Counted from the first letter of the stretch, positions 50,045 through 58,708 are shown. The stretch: DNA of 64,000 nucleotides from an uncultured Treponema sp. (GCA_947166355.1 CAMVDX010000011.1:18883-82882), one strand, 5' to 3'. A program made the numbers and translations. The notes: generated by a model from the letters alone, not told the origin.

Positions 50045-52564
50045 ATGAATATGTTGCAAACTCAAAACTCTGAATATAACGATTTAAAAAAAATCGCTCA
50101 ATTTCCTATAACTCCTTATCTTAAAGAGATTTGTGATTCCTTGAAAGATTCTCCGTCTCGGTTTTTGATTCTGACAGCAGAAACTGCTGCCGGAAAATCT
50201 ACTGTTTTGCCACTGGCTTTGCTCAATGATTTTAGTGGAAAAATTATAATGACAGAGCCGCGACGAATTGCGGTGTTAGGTGTAGCTAACCGAATAAGTG
50301 AATTGTGGGATGAAAAAAAGGCAGGCGATGGTGAAGTAGGTTATAAAATTCATCTTGAAAATAAAACGGGTAAAAATACTCGGCTTGAAGTTGTGACAGA
50401 GGCCATTTTAGTGAGGCAGCTGCAAAACGATCCTGCGCTTGAGAATTATAATGTTGTTATTCTTGATGAATTTCATGAGAGATCGGTGAATACTGATTTG
50501 GCGCTGGCCTTCCTGAAAGAAGCAATGCAGCTGCGTGATGATCTTTTTGTGGTGATTATGTCGGCAACTATTGATACCGGCAGGTTGCAGAATTATCTGG
50601 GTAATGAAACTCCGGTATTAAAAATTCCTGGAAGGCAGTTTGCGGTTAATGTGATTTATGAGCCGGGAAAGTCTGTAGTAAGTGCCGTAAAAGAGGTTTT
50701 ATTGAATGACAAAGCAAAGCCGCAGCAATCTGATAACATTCTTGTTTTTCTTCCGGGTATTTCCGACATCCGAAAAGCCCACGAAGCCCTTTTAGAAACA
50801 GGTCTATTTAATCTCGAGTCCGGTCGCGAGCTGTTAATATTACATTCCAGCATTACACTGGAAGAGCAAAAGCGAGTAATCACGCCGGAGCTGCCCCGCG
50901 GAACTTCCGTTAGTAGCCAGCCTTGTGGTAACGCCAGCGAACAGTTCCGCGGAACTTCAGCCAGTTCTCAACCTAAACGCCGCGTAATTCTTTCTTCGGC
51001 AATTGCCGAAACTTCGCTCACCGTGCCCGGCGTATCAATTGTAATTGACAGCGGACTTGCACGAATTAACCGCCTGGATATAAACACCGGCATGGAAAAA
51101 CTAACCACCGAGGTCGAAAGTGAATTTTCCGCCGAGCAGCGAAAGGGCCGTGCCGGCAGACTTTGCGAAGGAACTTGTATCCGCCTTTGGGATAAACATG
51201 ACCCGCGAGTCAAAGAGCTTGCACCGGAGATTTTACGTGCAGACCTTGTACCGCTTGTCCTTGAGTGCAGCGAGCGTGGAGTTTATTCAATCGATGGAAT
51301 AGACTGGCTGGATAAGCCTTCTGCTGCTGCATGGGCAGAAAGTACAAAATTACTTCGCCAGCTTGGAATGCTTCGTGAAGATAATCATATTACAGAAAAG
51401 GGAAAAGCAGCTTTGACGCTCGGAGTTCATCCGCGGCTTGCAGGAATTGCTCTTGCGGCATTTGAAGCGGAAACGGGCGCGACTGACGGTAAATCCAGCA
51501 TAGCTTCGGTTGGTAAATTGAGTTCAGAAGGGCGAAAGCTGTTAATACAATTCAGTTCTTATTCGCGTTCTTCGCCGGAGCTGCAGAACAGGTTTATTTC
51601 TGATTTAGAAAAGCGGCTTAAGGGCTGCGGGTATAAAGAACTCGAAAAACCGGAGTTCTTAATATTATGCGGTTATCCTGATCGCCTTGCAAAGCGTACG
51701 AGTGAGCAGGGTGTTGAGCCTGCGGAATATAAATTTGCAGGCGGAAGACAGGCGCGTCTTTATAATAAAAGAGCTCCGTTATGGCTTGTAGCCCCAGATG
51801 TTATGGCAGGAGACAAAGAAGCAGTAATTTTCGATTTAGTCGAGCTTGATGAGGCAAAAATTGCCAAATTTCTTGAAAAACACTGCGAAATTCGCGAATT
51901 TTGTTCATTTACTCAAGCGACTTTGCAGAAATTTGAGCAAAAATGCTTTGGAGAAATAATTCTTTCTTCTAAGAAAATACCAGTTTCTGAAGGTGATTAT
52001 GCTCAGGCTTGGGTTAATCAGATAAAAGAAAAAGGGCTTGAATGCCTCCCTTTAGATTCAAAAATAGAAAGTCTATTATTGCGGGCAGAGTTTATTAAAC
52101 AGCAAAAATCAGCGAAATTTGATGAAAATTCTGTTAAAAACCTTGAAATTCAGCTCAAGTCGTCTGTGCAGGAATGGCTTTTTCCGTTTTTGGGAGGAAA
52201 GACTTCTTTAACGGCTGCTACAGTTTATGATGCACTTTACTGGTATCTTGATGGGGCAGAAATAGACCGTCAGGCTCCTGAACAGTTAATTCTTGAAAAT
52301 GGCCATCGTTGTAAAGTAAAATATGAAAAACAGGCAGAAATCAGGCCGGTTATAGAAATCATAATTCAGAGGATATTCGGCTGTTTTACAACTCCACAAA
52401 TATGCGGAAAAAAAGTATTACTAAGGCTTTTGTCGCCGGCAAGCAGACCTCTGCAGGTTACAGAAGATCTTGAACATTTCTGGACAGGGGCCTGGGTGGA
52501 AATCTGTAAGGAAATGAAAGGACGCTATCCTAAACACAACTGGGATTATACGGTGGTTGAGTGA
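50045..52564 (+). CDS. hrpB: ATP-dependent RNA helicase HrpB, with in-frame insertion
   Basis: 839 residues. Walker A is AETAAGKST, motif II is DEFHERS (the HrpB form of DEAH), motif III is MSATID and motif VI is QRKGRAGR. HrpB-specific C-terminal domains follow and end in WTGAWVEICKEMKGRYPKHNW, the family's closing motif. Between ITLEEQKRVI and RRVILSSAIAETSLT lies an extra segment of about 28 residues made of two copies of a repeat (50894-50924, 50945-50975). It is absent from the HrpB pattern I know. The RNA target is unknown. Confidence 0.9.
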   Translation: MNMLQTQNSEYNDLKKIAQFPITPYLKEICDSLKDSPSRFLILTAETAAGKSTVLPLALLNDFSGKIIMTEPRRIAVLGVANRISELWDEKKAGDGEVGYKIHLENKTGKNTRLEVVTEAILVRQLQNDPALENYNVVILDEFHERSVNTDLALAFLKEAMQLRDDLFVVIMSATIDTGRLQNYLGNETPVLKIPGRQFAVNVIYEPGKSVVSAVKEVLLNDKAKPQQSDNILVFLPGISDIRKAHEALLETGLFNLESGRELLILHSSITLEEQKRVITPELPRGTSVSSQPCGNASEQFRGTSASSQPKRRVILSSAIAETSLTVPGVSIVIDSGLARINRLDINTGMEKLTTEVESEFSAEQRKGRAGRLCEGTCIRLWDKHDPRVKELAPEILRADLVPLVLECSERGVYSIDGIDWLDKPSAAAWAESTKLLRQLGMLREDNHITEKGKAALTLGVHPRLAGIALAAFEAETGATDGKSSIASVGKLSSEGRKLLIQFSSYSRSSPELQNRFISDLEKRLKGCGYKELEKPEFLILCGYPDRLAKRTSEQGVEPAEYKFAGGRQARLYNKRAPLWLVAPDVMAGDKEAVIFDLVELDEAKIAKFLEKHCEIREFCSFTQATLQKFEQKCFGEIILSSKKIPVSEGDYAQAWVNQIKEKGLECLPLDSKIESLLLRAEFIKQQKSAKFDENSVKNLEIQLKSSVQEWLFPFLGGKTSLTAATVYDALYWYLDGAEIDRQAPEQLILENGHRCKVKYEKQAEIRPVIEIIIQRIFGCFTTPQICGKKVLLRLLSPASRPLQVTEDLEHFWTGAWVEICKEMKGRYPKHNWDYTVVE
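50894..50975 (+). repeat. Type E repeat pair inserted in frame in hrpB
   Basis: Two direct copies of about 31 bp, each beginning with CCGCGGAACTTC, lie 51 bp apart, and the second is centred on the palindrome GTTCCGCGGAAC. The encoded peptide is Ser/Gln-rich (GTSVSSQP, GTSASSQP). Confidence 0.6.
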
Positions 52565-52679
52565 TGCGGAGCATCGTATCGAAACCACCGTGTGAGACGA
52601 TAAATGTGGTTTCGATACGCCCTTCGGGCTACTCAACCACCGGAGTTTAGATATGACCTTTGGGTTACTCAACCATCGG
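52555..52679. repeat. Type C dispersed repeats after hrpB, about three copies
   Basis: GGTGGTTGAGTG..ATCGAAACCACC overlaps the hrpB stop, an inverted copy follows at 52607-52642, and a degenerate one ends near 52679. The stems may end hrpB transcription. Confidence 0.75.
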
Positions 52680-52702
52680 TATATTAGAGAAGGAATTTAT
52701 TT

Positions 52703-53545
52703 ATGAATATCATTTTAATTATTTTAGGAATTTTAAGTGTTGCTTATGATGCGATTCTTGTATTTATAAATCCGGGAACCTTTCTTGATATTGTAGTTTC
52801 ATTTACTCACATATGGCTGGCCCTTGGTGCTTATCTGATTTTCCTGGGAATCTACAGAATTAAAACAGGCCATTCATTCTGGCAAACCTGGAAAAAGTGG
52901 ATTAAAACTACAGTAGTTTGCGTCGTGTCTTTAGCAGCTATTATATCAATTATAAATATGATTTTTATTCTGACGCCTGAAATATTAGAGCCGGATGAAA
53001 AAGTTGATCAGGTTATTTTATTAGGCGGCGGAATAGATAAAGATGGAAAACTTCCTAAATCTGTATTAACACGTGTAGAAAAAACAGCAGAGTATTTGAA
53101 ACTAAATCCTGAAGCTGTTTGCGTTGTTTCTGGCGGAACTCTGCATTGGCTGCCTTATGCCGAAGCTCCGGAACTTAAAAATCAACTTGTAAAAAGAGGA
53201 ATAGCGGCGGAGCGAATTTTAGTAGAAGATCAGGCAAAGGATACAATTCAGAATTTAAAATATAGTTCTAAGCTTCTTGCAGAATATAAAAGTACAACAA
53301 TCCAGGAAATTTTAAATACACCTACAGCTCTGGTTTCGACACATTATCATTTAAGAAGGGCAGAGCTTCTTGCTTATAGAATGGGCTTTGAAAATATAAA
53401 AGGAATTGGGGCTGCCTGCCCGGCAATTTATGTTCCTCACAGTTACGTGCGCGAGATTTGTGCTTATGTAAAACTGAATCTCAGGATTTTGCTGACAGGC
53501 GAGCCAAAAAAGATTGTCGGGTCAAGCCCGACAATGACAGTATAA
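52703..53545 (+). CDS. YdcF-like (DUF218) membrane protein
   Basis: 280 residues: three membrane helices (about 3-95) and a DUF218 domain with DQVILLGGGID, CVVSGG, RILVEDQAKDTIQNLKYS and VSTHYHLRRA. ElyC/SanA relatives affect envelope synthesis or vancomycin resistance; the enzymatic role is unclear. AAGGAA lies 8 nt before the ATG. The last 10 or so residues come from a palindromic repeat (GTCGGGTCAAGCCCGAC) that supplies the stop codon, so the native C-terminus may have been replaced. Confidence 0.8.
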   Translation: MNIILIILGILSVAYDAILVFINPGTFLDIVVSFTHIWLALGAYLIFLGIYRIKTGHSFWQTWKKWIKTTVVCVVSLAAIISIINMIFILTPEILEPDEKVDQVILLGGGIDKDGKLPKSVLTRVEKTAEYLKLNPEAVCVVSGGTLHWLPYAEAPELKNQLVKRGIAAERILVEDQAKDTIQNLKYSSKLLAEYKSTTIQEILNTPTALVSTHYHLRRAELLAYRMGFENIKGIGAACPAIYVPHSYVREICAYVKLNLRILLTGEPKKIVGSSPTMTV

Positions 53546-53737
53546 TCAAGCCGAACTATTGCAAGGTAATAATGGCGGAGAAGCAAGATAATTGTGGATT
53601 GCTTCGGACTTCGTCCTCGCAATGACGACTATTGCGAGGAAGTGCAATGACGATTATGGATTGCTTCGCTGTGCTCGCAATGACGGTATGGCGTGTCATT
53701 GCGAGGAGCGAACGTAGTGAGCGACGTGGCAATCTAT
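53518..53737. repeat. Type F palindrome and four type A repeats
   Basis: The palindrome GTCGGGTCAAGCCCGAC (53518-53534) ends the YdcF-like gene. It is followed by type A copies: a decayed one near 53556, inverted ones at 53596-53626 and 53659-53684, and a forward one at 53694-53736. Nothing else is seen in this gap. Confidence 0.75.
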
Positions 53738-53746
53738 ACTTGAAGT

Positions 53747-54535
53747 CTACTTTCCTAATGCAATAGAGCGGTCACATGCTGCAGTTACTGCTTCAATCAC
53801 AGCATTGCGGAAGTTATTTCTTTCAAGGGCTGCAACACCTTCAATTGTAGTTCCAGCAGGAGAGCAAACCATATCCTTAAGAGCGGCAGGATGTTTTCCA
53901 CTTTCCAGAACCATTCCGGCAGAACCGTAAACTGTCTGAGCTGCATAAGTATAAGCCTGAGCACGTGGCATTCCGCAGCGAACAGCGGCATCAGCTAAAG
54001 CTTCTATAAACATGAAAACAAAAGCAGGACCTGAACCGCTTACAGCAGTAACGCAGTCCATCAGCTTTTCAGGCACAACTTCTACGCGGCCGGCACTGCT
54101 TAGAATCTCAATGGCAGTTTTTGCTTCGTCGGATTTAATGTTTTCTCCGTAAGTAACTGCTGTCATAGCTTCGCCAATCTGTGCGCAGACATTAGGCATC
54201 ATTCGGATAAAGCGAGCTTTTGGAGCCCAGCTTTCCAGCTTTTCAATTTTTACTCCGGCTGCCATAGAAATGATTACTGCCTTAGCAGAAATCTTACCTG
54301 CAATTTCAGCAAACACATCACCAAGAAACTGCGGCTTTACTGCAAGAAAAATATAATCGCAGTCGAGAACTTCCTGATTAGTTGCAACAAACTGAGCTCC
54401 GGTTTCGGCAGCAAAAGCTTTACCCATTTCAGAATTTTTATCTGTAACTTTAATCTCACTTACATCGTATTTTTTGCAGACAGCGCGCATAATTGCGCCA
54501 CCCATTGCACCAGTTCCAATACATCCGATTTTCAT
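53747..54535 (-). CDS. proC: Pyrroline-5-carboxylate reductase
   Basis: 262 residues with the N-terminal dinucleotide motif IGCIGTGAMGGAI and the C-terminal family signature AVSGSGPAF...DMVCSPAGTTIEG. It performs the last step of proline synthesis with NAD(P)H. It lies 12 bp after proB in the proA-proB-proC order. Confidence 0.96.
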   Translation of the reverse strand: MKIGCIGTGAMGGAIMRAVCKKYDVSEIKVTDKNSEMGKAFAAETGAQFVATNQEVLDCDYIFLAVKPQFLGDVFAEIAGKISAKAVIISMAAGVKIEKLESWAPKARFIRMMPNVCAQIGEAMTAVTYGENIKSDEAKTAIEILSSAGRVEVVPEKLMDCVTAVSGSGPAFVFMFIEALADAAVRCGMPRAQAYTYAAQTVYGSAGMVLESGKHPAALKDMVCSPAGTTIEGVAALERNNFRNAVIEAVTAACDRSIALGK

Positions 54536-54547
54536 ATTTATTTCCTC

Positions 54548-55345
54548 CTAATCTGCTGTAAATAATGTTGCTTTTGAGCTTTCATCTAAAAGTCCGGTAA
54601 GAGCATTTTCTTTACCACCGTTTGCGAGCAGCATCTCAATACCATATTCTGTTACCTTTTCTGCAGCCTGAAGTTTTGTTTCCATGCCGCCGGTACCAAA
54701 GGCGTTAGTTTCACCTATCTTAATAGACTTGCGGAGCTCTGGAATCGACGCTACAGTTTCAATTAACTTGGCATTCGGATTTGTTTTTGGATTGTCAGAA
54801 TAAACGCCGTCAATGTCGCTGAAGAGAATTAAAAGGTCAGCAGACCAGAGAATTGCTGTGAGAGCACTCAGGTTATCATTATCACCGATTTTGATTTCGT
54901 CGAAGCTTACGCTGTCGTTTTCATTAATGATGGGTACAACACCTTCGTCTACAAGTGTAAAAAGTGTATTGCGAATATTAAGGCTGCGATGTTCATTTTC
55001 AAAATCATCTTTAGTGAGCAGCAGCTGACCTATATGAAGCTCCTGCTTTTGAAAAGCCTTTCGCCACTGATGCATAAGTTCAACCTGACCGATAGCACAG
55101 AGTGCCTGGCGATAATGAACATCCTTTTTGCGGGCCCATTCTTCTGTTGTAGAAACTCCCGCAACCTGTGCACCGGAAGAAACAAGAATAATCTGTTTTC
55201 CCTGTTTTATGAGGTTAGTACACTGTTCAGCAAAGCTTGCCATAAAGTCAACATTGATTGTGCCGTCGGCCTTTGCAAGAGTGTTGCTGCCTATCTTAAT
55301 TACTATCTTGCGAGCTTTTTTTAAGCTATTGTTTATCATTCCCAT
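54548..55345 (-). CDS. proB: Glutamate 5-kinase, short form without PUA domain
   Basis: 265 residues. The amino-acid-kinase fold starts VIKIGSNTLAK, with VSSGAQVAG and ENDSVSFDEIKIGDNDNLSA, then GTGGMETKLQAAEKV. It makes gamma-glutamyl phosphate for ProA. It lacks the C-terminal PUA domain of the E. coli enzyme. The start at 55345 has AAGGA 8 nt upstream; an in-frame start 24 nt earlier is within the repeat-rich gap. Confidence 0.94.
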   Translation of the reverse strand: MGMINNSLKKARKIVIKIGSNTLAKADGTINVDFMASFAEQCTNLIKQGKQIILVSSGAQVAGVSTTEEWARKKDVHYRQALCAIGQVELMHQWRKAFQKQELHIGQLLLTKDDFENEHRSLNIRNTLFTLVDEGVVPIINENDSVSFDEIKIGDNDNLSALTAILWSADLLILFSDIDGVYSDNPKTNPNAKLIETVASIPELRKSIKIGETNAFGTGGMETKLQAAEKVTEYGIEMLLANGGKENALTGLLDESSKATLFTAD

Positions 55346-55361
55346 TTTAATTTTCCTTTCT

Positions 55362-55434
55362 GTCGTCATTGCGAGGAGCGTTAGCGACGTGGCAATCTAT
55401 TAAATGGATTGCTTCGCTTTGCTCGCAATGACGT
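55362..55434. repeat. Type A repeats between proA and proB, facing pair
   Basis: GTCATTGCGAG...GCAATC and GGATTGCTTCG...CGCAATGACG facing each other fill the whole gap between the two genes, so in the proA-proB transcript they would form a stem. Confidence 0.75.
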
Positions 55435-55438
55435 TCTT

Positions 55439-56773
55439 CTATCTTACCTGTCCTTCTCCATCTATTAAATATTTTGTAGTTGTAAGTACTTTAATTCCCA
55501 TTGGGCCGCGGGCATGCAGCTTCTGAGTGCTGATTCCGAGCTCTGCGCCAAAGCCGAATTCGCCGCCGTCTGTAAAGCGGGTGCTGGCATTTACATAAAC
55601 ACAGCTGGCATCAATCATTGCCTGGAAAAGCCTTGTATTCTTGCGGCTTTCAGAAATTATGCTTTCGCTGTGTTTTGTGTTATGAGAATTGATGTAACTG
55701 ATTGCTTCTTCAATTGAGTCTACAACCTTAATGCAGCATTCGTAGTCCAGGTATTCGTTGCCGAAGTCATTTTCAGTCGCAGGAATGATGGTGGTTTCGA
55801 TACACTCGCTTCGCGAGCACTCAACCACCGCTGAGGTCCCGGTGGTTGAGTAGTCCGAAGGACGTATCGAAACCACCTTTTTCAAGATGTCGAAAGCTCT
55901 TTCATCTGCATGAAGCTTTACGCGGCCGGCAAATTTTGCTTCAAGCTTTGGCAGAAAATCTGCGGCAATCTTGTTGTGAACAACAATGCATTCAATTGCG
56001 TTGCAAACCGACGGGCGCTGAATTTTTGCGTTTTCTGCAATTCGGCAAGCCATCTCTAAATCAGCAAACTCATCAACATAAAGATGGCAGACGCCGCTTC
56101 CCGTTTCAATGACAGGAACTTTAGCATTCTGAACAACATTTTGAATCAGCTTTTTACCACCGCGTGGAAGGCATACGTCAATCATACCAACTGCGTTCAA
56201 TATCTGATCTACGTCGCTGTGGTCATGATCGCGAACTTCTACCAGTTCAATTGCCTCAGGAACTCCGCCTTTTGCTCCGGCCAGAGCCTCTCGAATTACA
56301 CGAACAATTTCAACATTTGATTTATATGAAGAAGAAGACCCACGGAGCAAAATTGCGTTTCCACTTTTGTAAGCAAGGCTAAAGGCATCTATAGTAACGT
56401 TCGGACGGTTTTCGTAAATAATTGCGACAACTCCGAGCGGAACACGAACCTGGCGGATTGTCATTCCATTTGGAGTTTTCCAGCCGGCAACCTCTTCGCC
56501 AACAGGGTCTGTCTGTCCAATTACCAGGCGGAGGCTTTCGATAATTCCGTCAATTCTTTTATCATTAAGCAAAAGGCGGTCAATTATAGACTCACTGATT
56601 CCGTTTGCGCGTGCTGTTTCAATATCAAGTTTGTTTGCTGCAATAATGGAAGCGCGGTTTTTATCCAATGCAACAGCAACTGCTTCAAGTGCGGTATTTT
56701 TTTCGCTGGCATTCTGCAAAGCAAGCTTCTGGCTGGCAGAACGCAGGGAATCTGTTGTGGTTTTCAGGTTCAT
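55439..56773 (-). CDS. proA: Gamma-glutamyl phosphate reductase with in-frame repeat insertion
   Basis: 444 residues, about 30 longer than usual. The fold is aldehyde-dehydrogenase-like, with ENRPNVTIDAF, LRGSSSSYKSN, CLPRGGKKLI, the catalytic Cys in IQRPSVCNAIE and the FGAELGISTQKLHARGPMG end. It reduces gamma-glutamyl phosphate to the semialdehyde. Residues about 299-328 are encoded by two type C repeats (55790-55877), located just before the conserved NDFGNEYLDYECCIKVV block. The start at 56773 has AAGGAG upstream; the frame is open further through another type C repeat, but that is not coding. Confidence 0.95.
   Translation of the reverse strand: MNLKTTTDSLRSASQKLALQNASEKNTALEAVAVALDKNRASIIAANKLDIETARANGISESIIDRLLLNDKRIDGIIESLRLVIGQTDPVGEEVAGWKTPNGMTIRQVRVPLGVVAIIYENRPNVTIDAFSLAYKSGNAILLRGSSSSYKSNVEIVRVIREALAGAKGGVPEAIELVEVRDHDHSDVDQILNAVGMIDVCLPRGGKKLIQNVVQNAKVPVIETGSGVCHLYVDEFADLEMACRIAENAKIQRPSVCNAIECIVVHNKIAADFLPKLEAKFAGRVKLHADERAFDILKKVVSIRPSDYSTTGTSAVVECSRSECIETTIIPATENDFGNEYLDYECCIKVVDSIEEAISYINSHNTKHSESIISESRKNTRLFQAMIDASCVYVNASTRFTDGGEFGFGAELGISTQKLHARGPMGIKVLTTTKYLIDGEGQVR
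55790..55877. repeat. Two type C repeats inserted in frame in proA
   Basis: Copy one (55790-55829) and copy two (55841-55877) are separated by GCTGAGGTCCC; each is a palindrome with GGTGGTT and AACCACC ends. They encode about 29 extra residues without a stop. Confidence 0.8.
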
Positions 56774-56789
56774 AGGGTTGTCTCCTTGG

Positions 56790-56827
56790 TGGTTTCGATA
56801 CACCGCTTCGCGGCACTCAACCACCGG
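56790..56827. repeat. Type C repeat upstream of proA
   Basis: One copy, GGTGGTTTCGATACACCGC...GGCACTCAACCACC, between the terminator of the upstream hypothetical gene and the proA ribosome binding site. Confidence 0.75.
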
Positions 56828-56862
56828 AAAAAAAAAGACCGGAACTCTAAAAGCTCCGGTCT
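56827..56862 (-). terminator. Terminator of the 173-residue hypothetical gene
   Basis: On the minus strand AGACCGGA (56855-56862) pairs with TCCGGTCT (56836-56843), followed by nine or more T. It lies 12 bp after the stop at 56875. Confidence 0.85.
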
Positions 56863-56874
56863 GCTTAATCAATT

Positions 56875-57396
56875 TTAGTAGTTTGCAAGGAAATACATTC
56901 CGAGCAGCATAGCTAACCGGCATTTTTCTTCTGACCATTCAGTTTTGGGAGGAAGGTTTGAAATGTACCACCAGAAAATTCCGAATTCAGGATCAATGCG
57001 GAGAGTATATTCTGCAAAATCAGGAGTATCCGGATTCTGACCGAACATCAAAAATACAGCCTGATTAATCAACTGCAAAAAGAGAACGTAATTGTCTTTC
57101 CATGATTTGTTGCTTAAAAATACATCGAGCTGATAAAGCAGCTGGTCTTTTAATGCAATGTCTGATTTTTCAACCCAGGTTTTCTGAACCAAAAGGGTTA
57201 GATTATTTTTGAAGCTGGAAACGAGTTTTTCAGCAGCTTCTTCTTTCATTTTAGCAAAACCCTTTCCAAAACCAAACGCAATGGCTATTGCATCAGCCGA
57301 CGATTCATAACCTTTTTCCTTATTCAGGAATGTGGAAAGTGAATCGATAGTTTTTTTGTCTAGGAATTCAGTAAGTATGTCAGCCTGTTTAGTCAT
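56875..57396 (-). CDS. Hypothetical protein, 173 residues
   Basis: A soluble, mainly helical protein beginning MTKQADILTEFLDKKTIDSLSTFLNKEKGYES, with aromatic-rich segments (FGIFWWYISNLPP) near the C-terminus. It has no signal peptide. I do not recognise a family. A strong promoter (57404-57432) ends 7 nt before the ATG without a ribosome binding site, and an intrinsic terminator follows, so it is a complete single-gene unit. Confidence 0.7.
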   Translation of the reverse strand: MTKQADILTEFLDKKTIDSLSTFLNKEKGYESSADAIAIAFGFGKGFAKMKEEAAEKLVSSFKNNLTLLVQKTWVEKSDIALKDQLLYQLDVFLSNKSWKDNYVLFLQLINQAVFLMFGQNPDTPDFAEYTLRIDPEFGIFWWYISNLPPKTEWSEEKCRLAMLLGMYFLANY

Positions 57397-57403
57397 ACTG
57401 TAA

Positions 57404-57432
57404 ATATTAAAGATTTATTCAAGGTTGGTCAA
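57404..57432 (-). promoter_or_regulatory. Promoter of the 173-residue hypothetical gene, leaderless
   Basis: On the minus strand TTGACC (57427-57432), exactly 17 bp, TAATAT (57404-57409), then 7 nt to ATG 57394-57396. Confidence 0.65.
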
Positions 57433-57499
57433 GTTAGTGATATAGAAATCAATTTTCGTAAATGTAATATAGAAGGGAAATGTCCAAAAAGTTTACAAC

Positions 57500-57595
57500 C
57501 TAGTGTCATTCCGAACTTGTTTCGGAATCTAAAGACCTAGATGTAGCGTAGATGCTGAAACAAGTTCAGCATGACAATACTTTTTGGACATTCCC
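57500..57595. repeat. Type B dispersed repeat, composite inverted pair
   Basis: ACCTAG..GTCATTCCGAACTTGTTTCGGAATC is followed by CTAGATG and then a GCTGAAACAAGTTCAGCATGAC copy. It is the same composite as at 9134-9179. Short matching ends TGTCCAAAAAGT and ACTTTTTGGACA (near 57480 and 57580) enclose the whole, as terminal inverted repeats would. Confidence 0.7.
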
Positions 57596-57694
57596 GACAA
57601 ATAAAATCAGGGAAAGTCATAAAGGTTGGAGAATTATATTAAAAGTTCGGAAATGACAAATAAAAAAATATTTTAAACAATTTGTAAAATATAC

Positions 57695-57723
57695 TTGACA
57701 CAATACAAAATGTCGTGTATATT
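57695..57723 (+). promoter_or_regulatory. Promoter of the membrane-protein/Xre operon
   Basis: TTGACA (57695-57700), 17 bp, TATATT (57718-57723). The spacer includes the imperfect dyad ATACAAAATGTCGTGTAT, a possible operator for the downstream Xre protein. The 137-nt leader contains a type B repeat (57785-57840). Confidence 0.6.
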
Positions 57724-57860
57724 TTACATAAAGACAAGCGGGAAGTGCACGCCTGCAAGTCGAAAAACTAAACTAAATTAAACAATGAAGCGAGAGATTC
57801 CGAAACATACAGCTATGCTGCGAAGGTTCGGAATGACGAAGCTTCAAAAGGAGAATTATT

Positions 57861-58370
57861 ATGACTTTAGCATGGGGATTAGGATTTGTAGTTGGTCTTG
57901 CTCTTGTAGCAATTGTAGTTTTGATTGTAAAGAAGGCAAGTAAGAAAAAGTGCGAGTACGATGAGCGCCAGATTGCAGCACGCGGAAAGGCTTTTTGTGG
58001 TGGTTTTGCAACTTTCATTTGCAGTGAAATTGTGGTTTTCATTATCGAAATTTTTACAGGTGAGCCGCTTGTAATTGGAGTACCAGGAATTTTGAGCATA
58101 ATTATTATATTGCTGGCTTTGCTTGTTTTTGTAGAGGTTTCAATTTTCCTTGATGCTTATTTTGCACCAAACAAGCCAATGCCAAAAGCCTGGTATATAA
58201 TTATGACCTTGCTTGGAATTACAATGCTTCTCAGATTCTTTTTGGATAATGATGACTGGTACCGGGTTATGAATCTTGCAGCAGGTCTTTTTGTTCTGAT
58301 TGTAATGGCAAGTCTTCTTGTTAAAAAGTTGATTTCCAGAAAGGCAGAAAAGGAAGAGGATGACGAATAA
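57861..58370 (+). CDS. Four-helix membrane protein paired with an Xre regulator
   Basis: 169 residues: an N-terminal helix (about 5-27), a KKKCEYDERQIAARGKAF motif, three more helices and an acidic tail. The DERQ-type motif after helix 1 is common in small membrane proteins encoded next to Xre regulators in Firmicutes and spirochaetes. AAGGAG lies 8 nt before the ATG. The regulator gene follows after 14 bp. The function is unknown; it may sense a membrane signal and modulate the regulator. Confidence 0.7.
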   Translation: MTLAWGLGFVVGLALVAIVVLIVKKASKKKCEYDERQIAARGKAFCGGFATFICSEIVVFIIEIFTGEPLVIGVPGILSIIIILLALLVFVEVSIFLDAYFAPNKPMPKAWYIIMTLLGITMLLRFFLDNDDWYRVMNLAAGLFVLIVMASLLVKKLISRKAEKEEDDE

Positions 58371-58384
58371 TCCGGAGGTGCGCT

Positions 58385-58576
58385 ATGAAAAATCTTAAAC
58401 TAAAATCTGCTCGCGCCCTTAAAGATATGTCACAAGAAGATTTGGCAAAGGCAGTTAATGTAAGCCGTCAGACAATAAATGCGATTGAAAAGGGAGATTA
58501 TAATCCTACAATCAATTTGTGCATAGCAATCTGTAAGGCATTGGGCGTAACCTTGAACGATTTGTTCTGGGAATAA
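58385..58576 (+). CDS. Small Xre-family helix-turn-helix regulator
   Basis: 63 residues, essentially one HTH_3 domain: LKSARALKDMSQEDLAKAVNVSRQTINAIEKGDYNPTINLCIAICKALG. This short YozG/YgzD-like type usually represses its own operon. CCGGAGG precedes the ATG. It is co-transcribed with the membrane protein. Confidence 0.9.
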   Translation: MKNLKLKSARALKDMSQEDLAKAVNVSRQTINAIEKGDYNPTINLCIAICKALGVTLNDLFWE

Positions 58577-58581
58577 AATGC

Positions 58582-58708
58582 GTCATTGCGAGGAGCGATA
58601 GCGACGTGGCAATCTACAATATGGATTTCTTCGCTACGTTCGTAATGACGAAGGCTTTGTTGCAATGCCAGAACGCGATGTATTACCTTCGGGCTTGACC
58701 CGAAGGTC
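58582..58708. repeat. Type A pair and a type F palindrome
   Basis: A GTCATTGCGAG...GCAATC copy (58582-58614), a decayed inverted copy ending CGTAATGACG (58650), and the hairpin CCTTCGGGCTTGACCCGAAGG (58686-58706). The last could terminate the convergent peroxidase gene. Confidence 0.7.
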
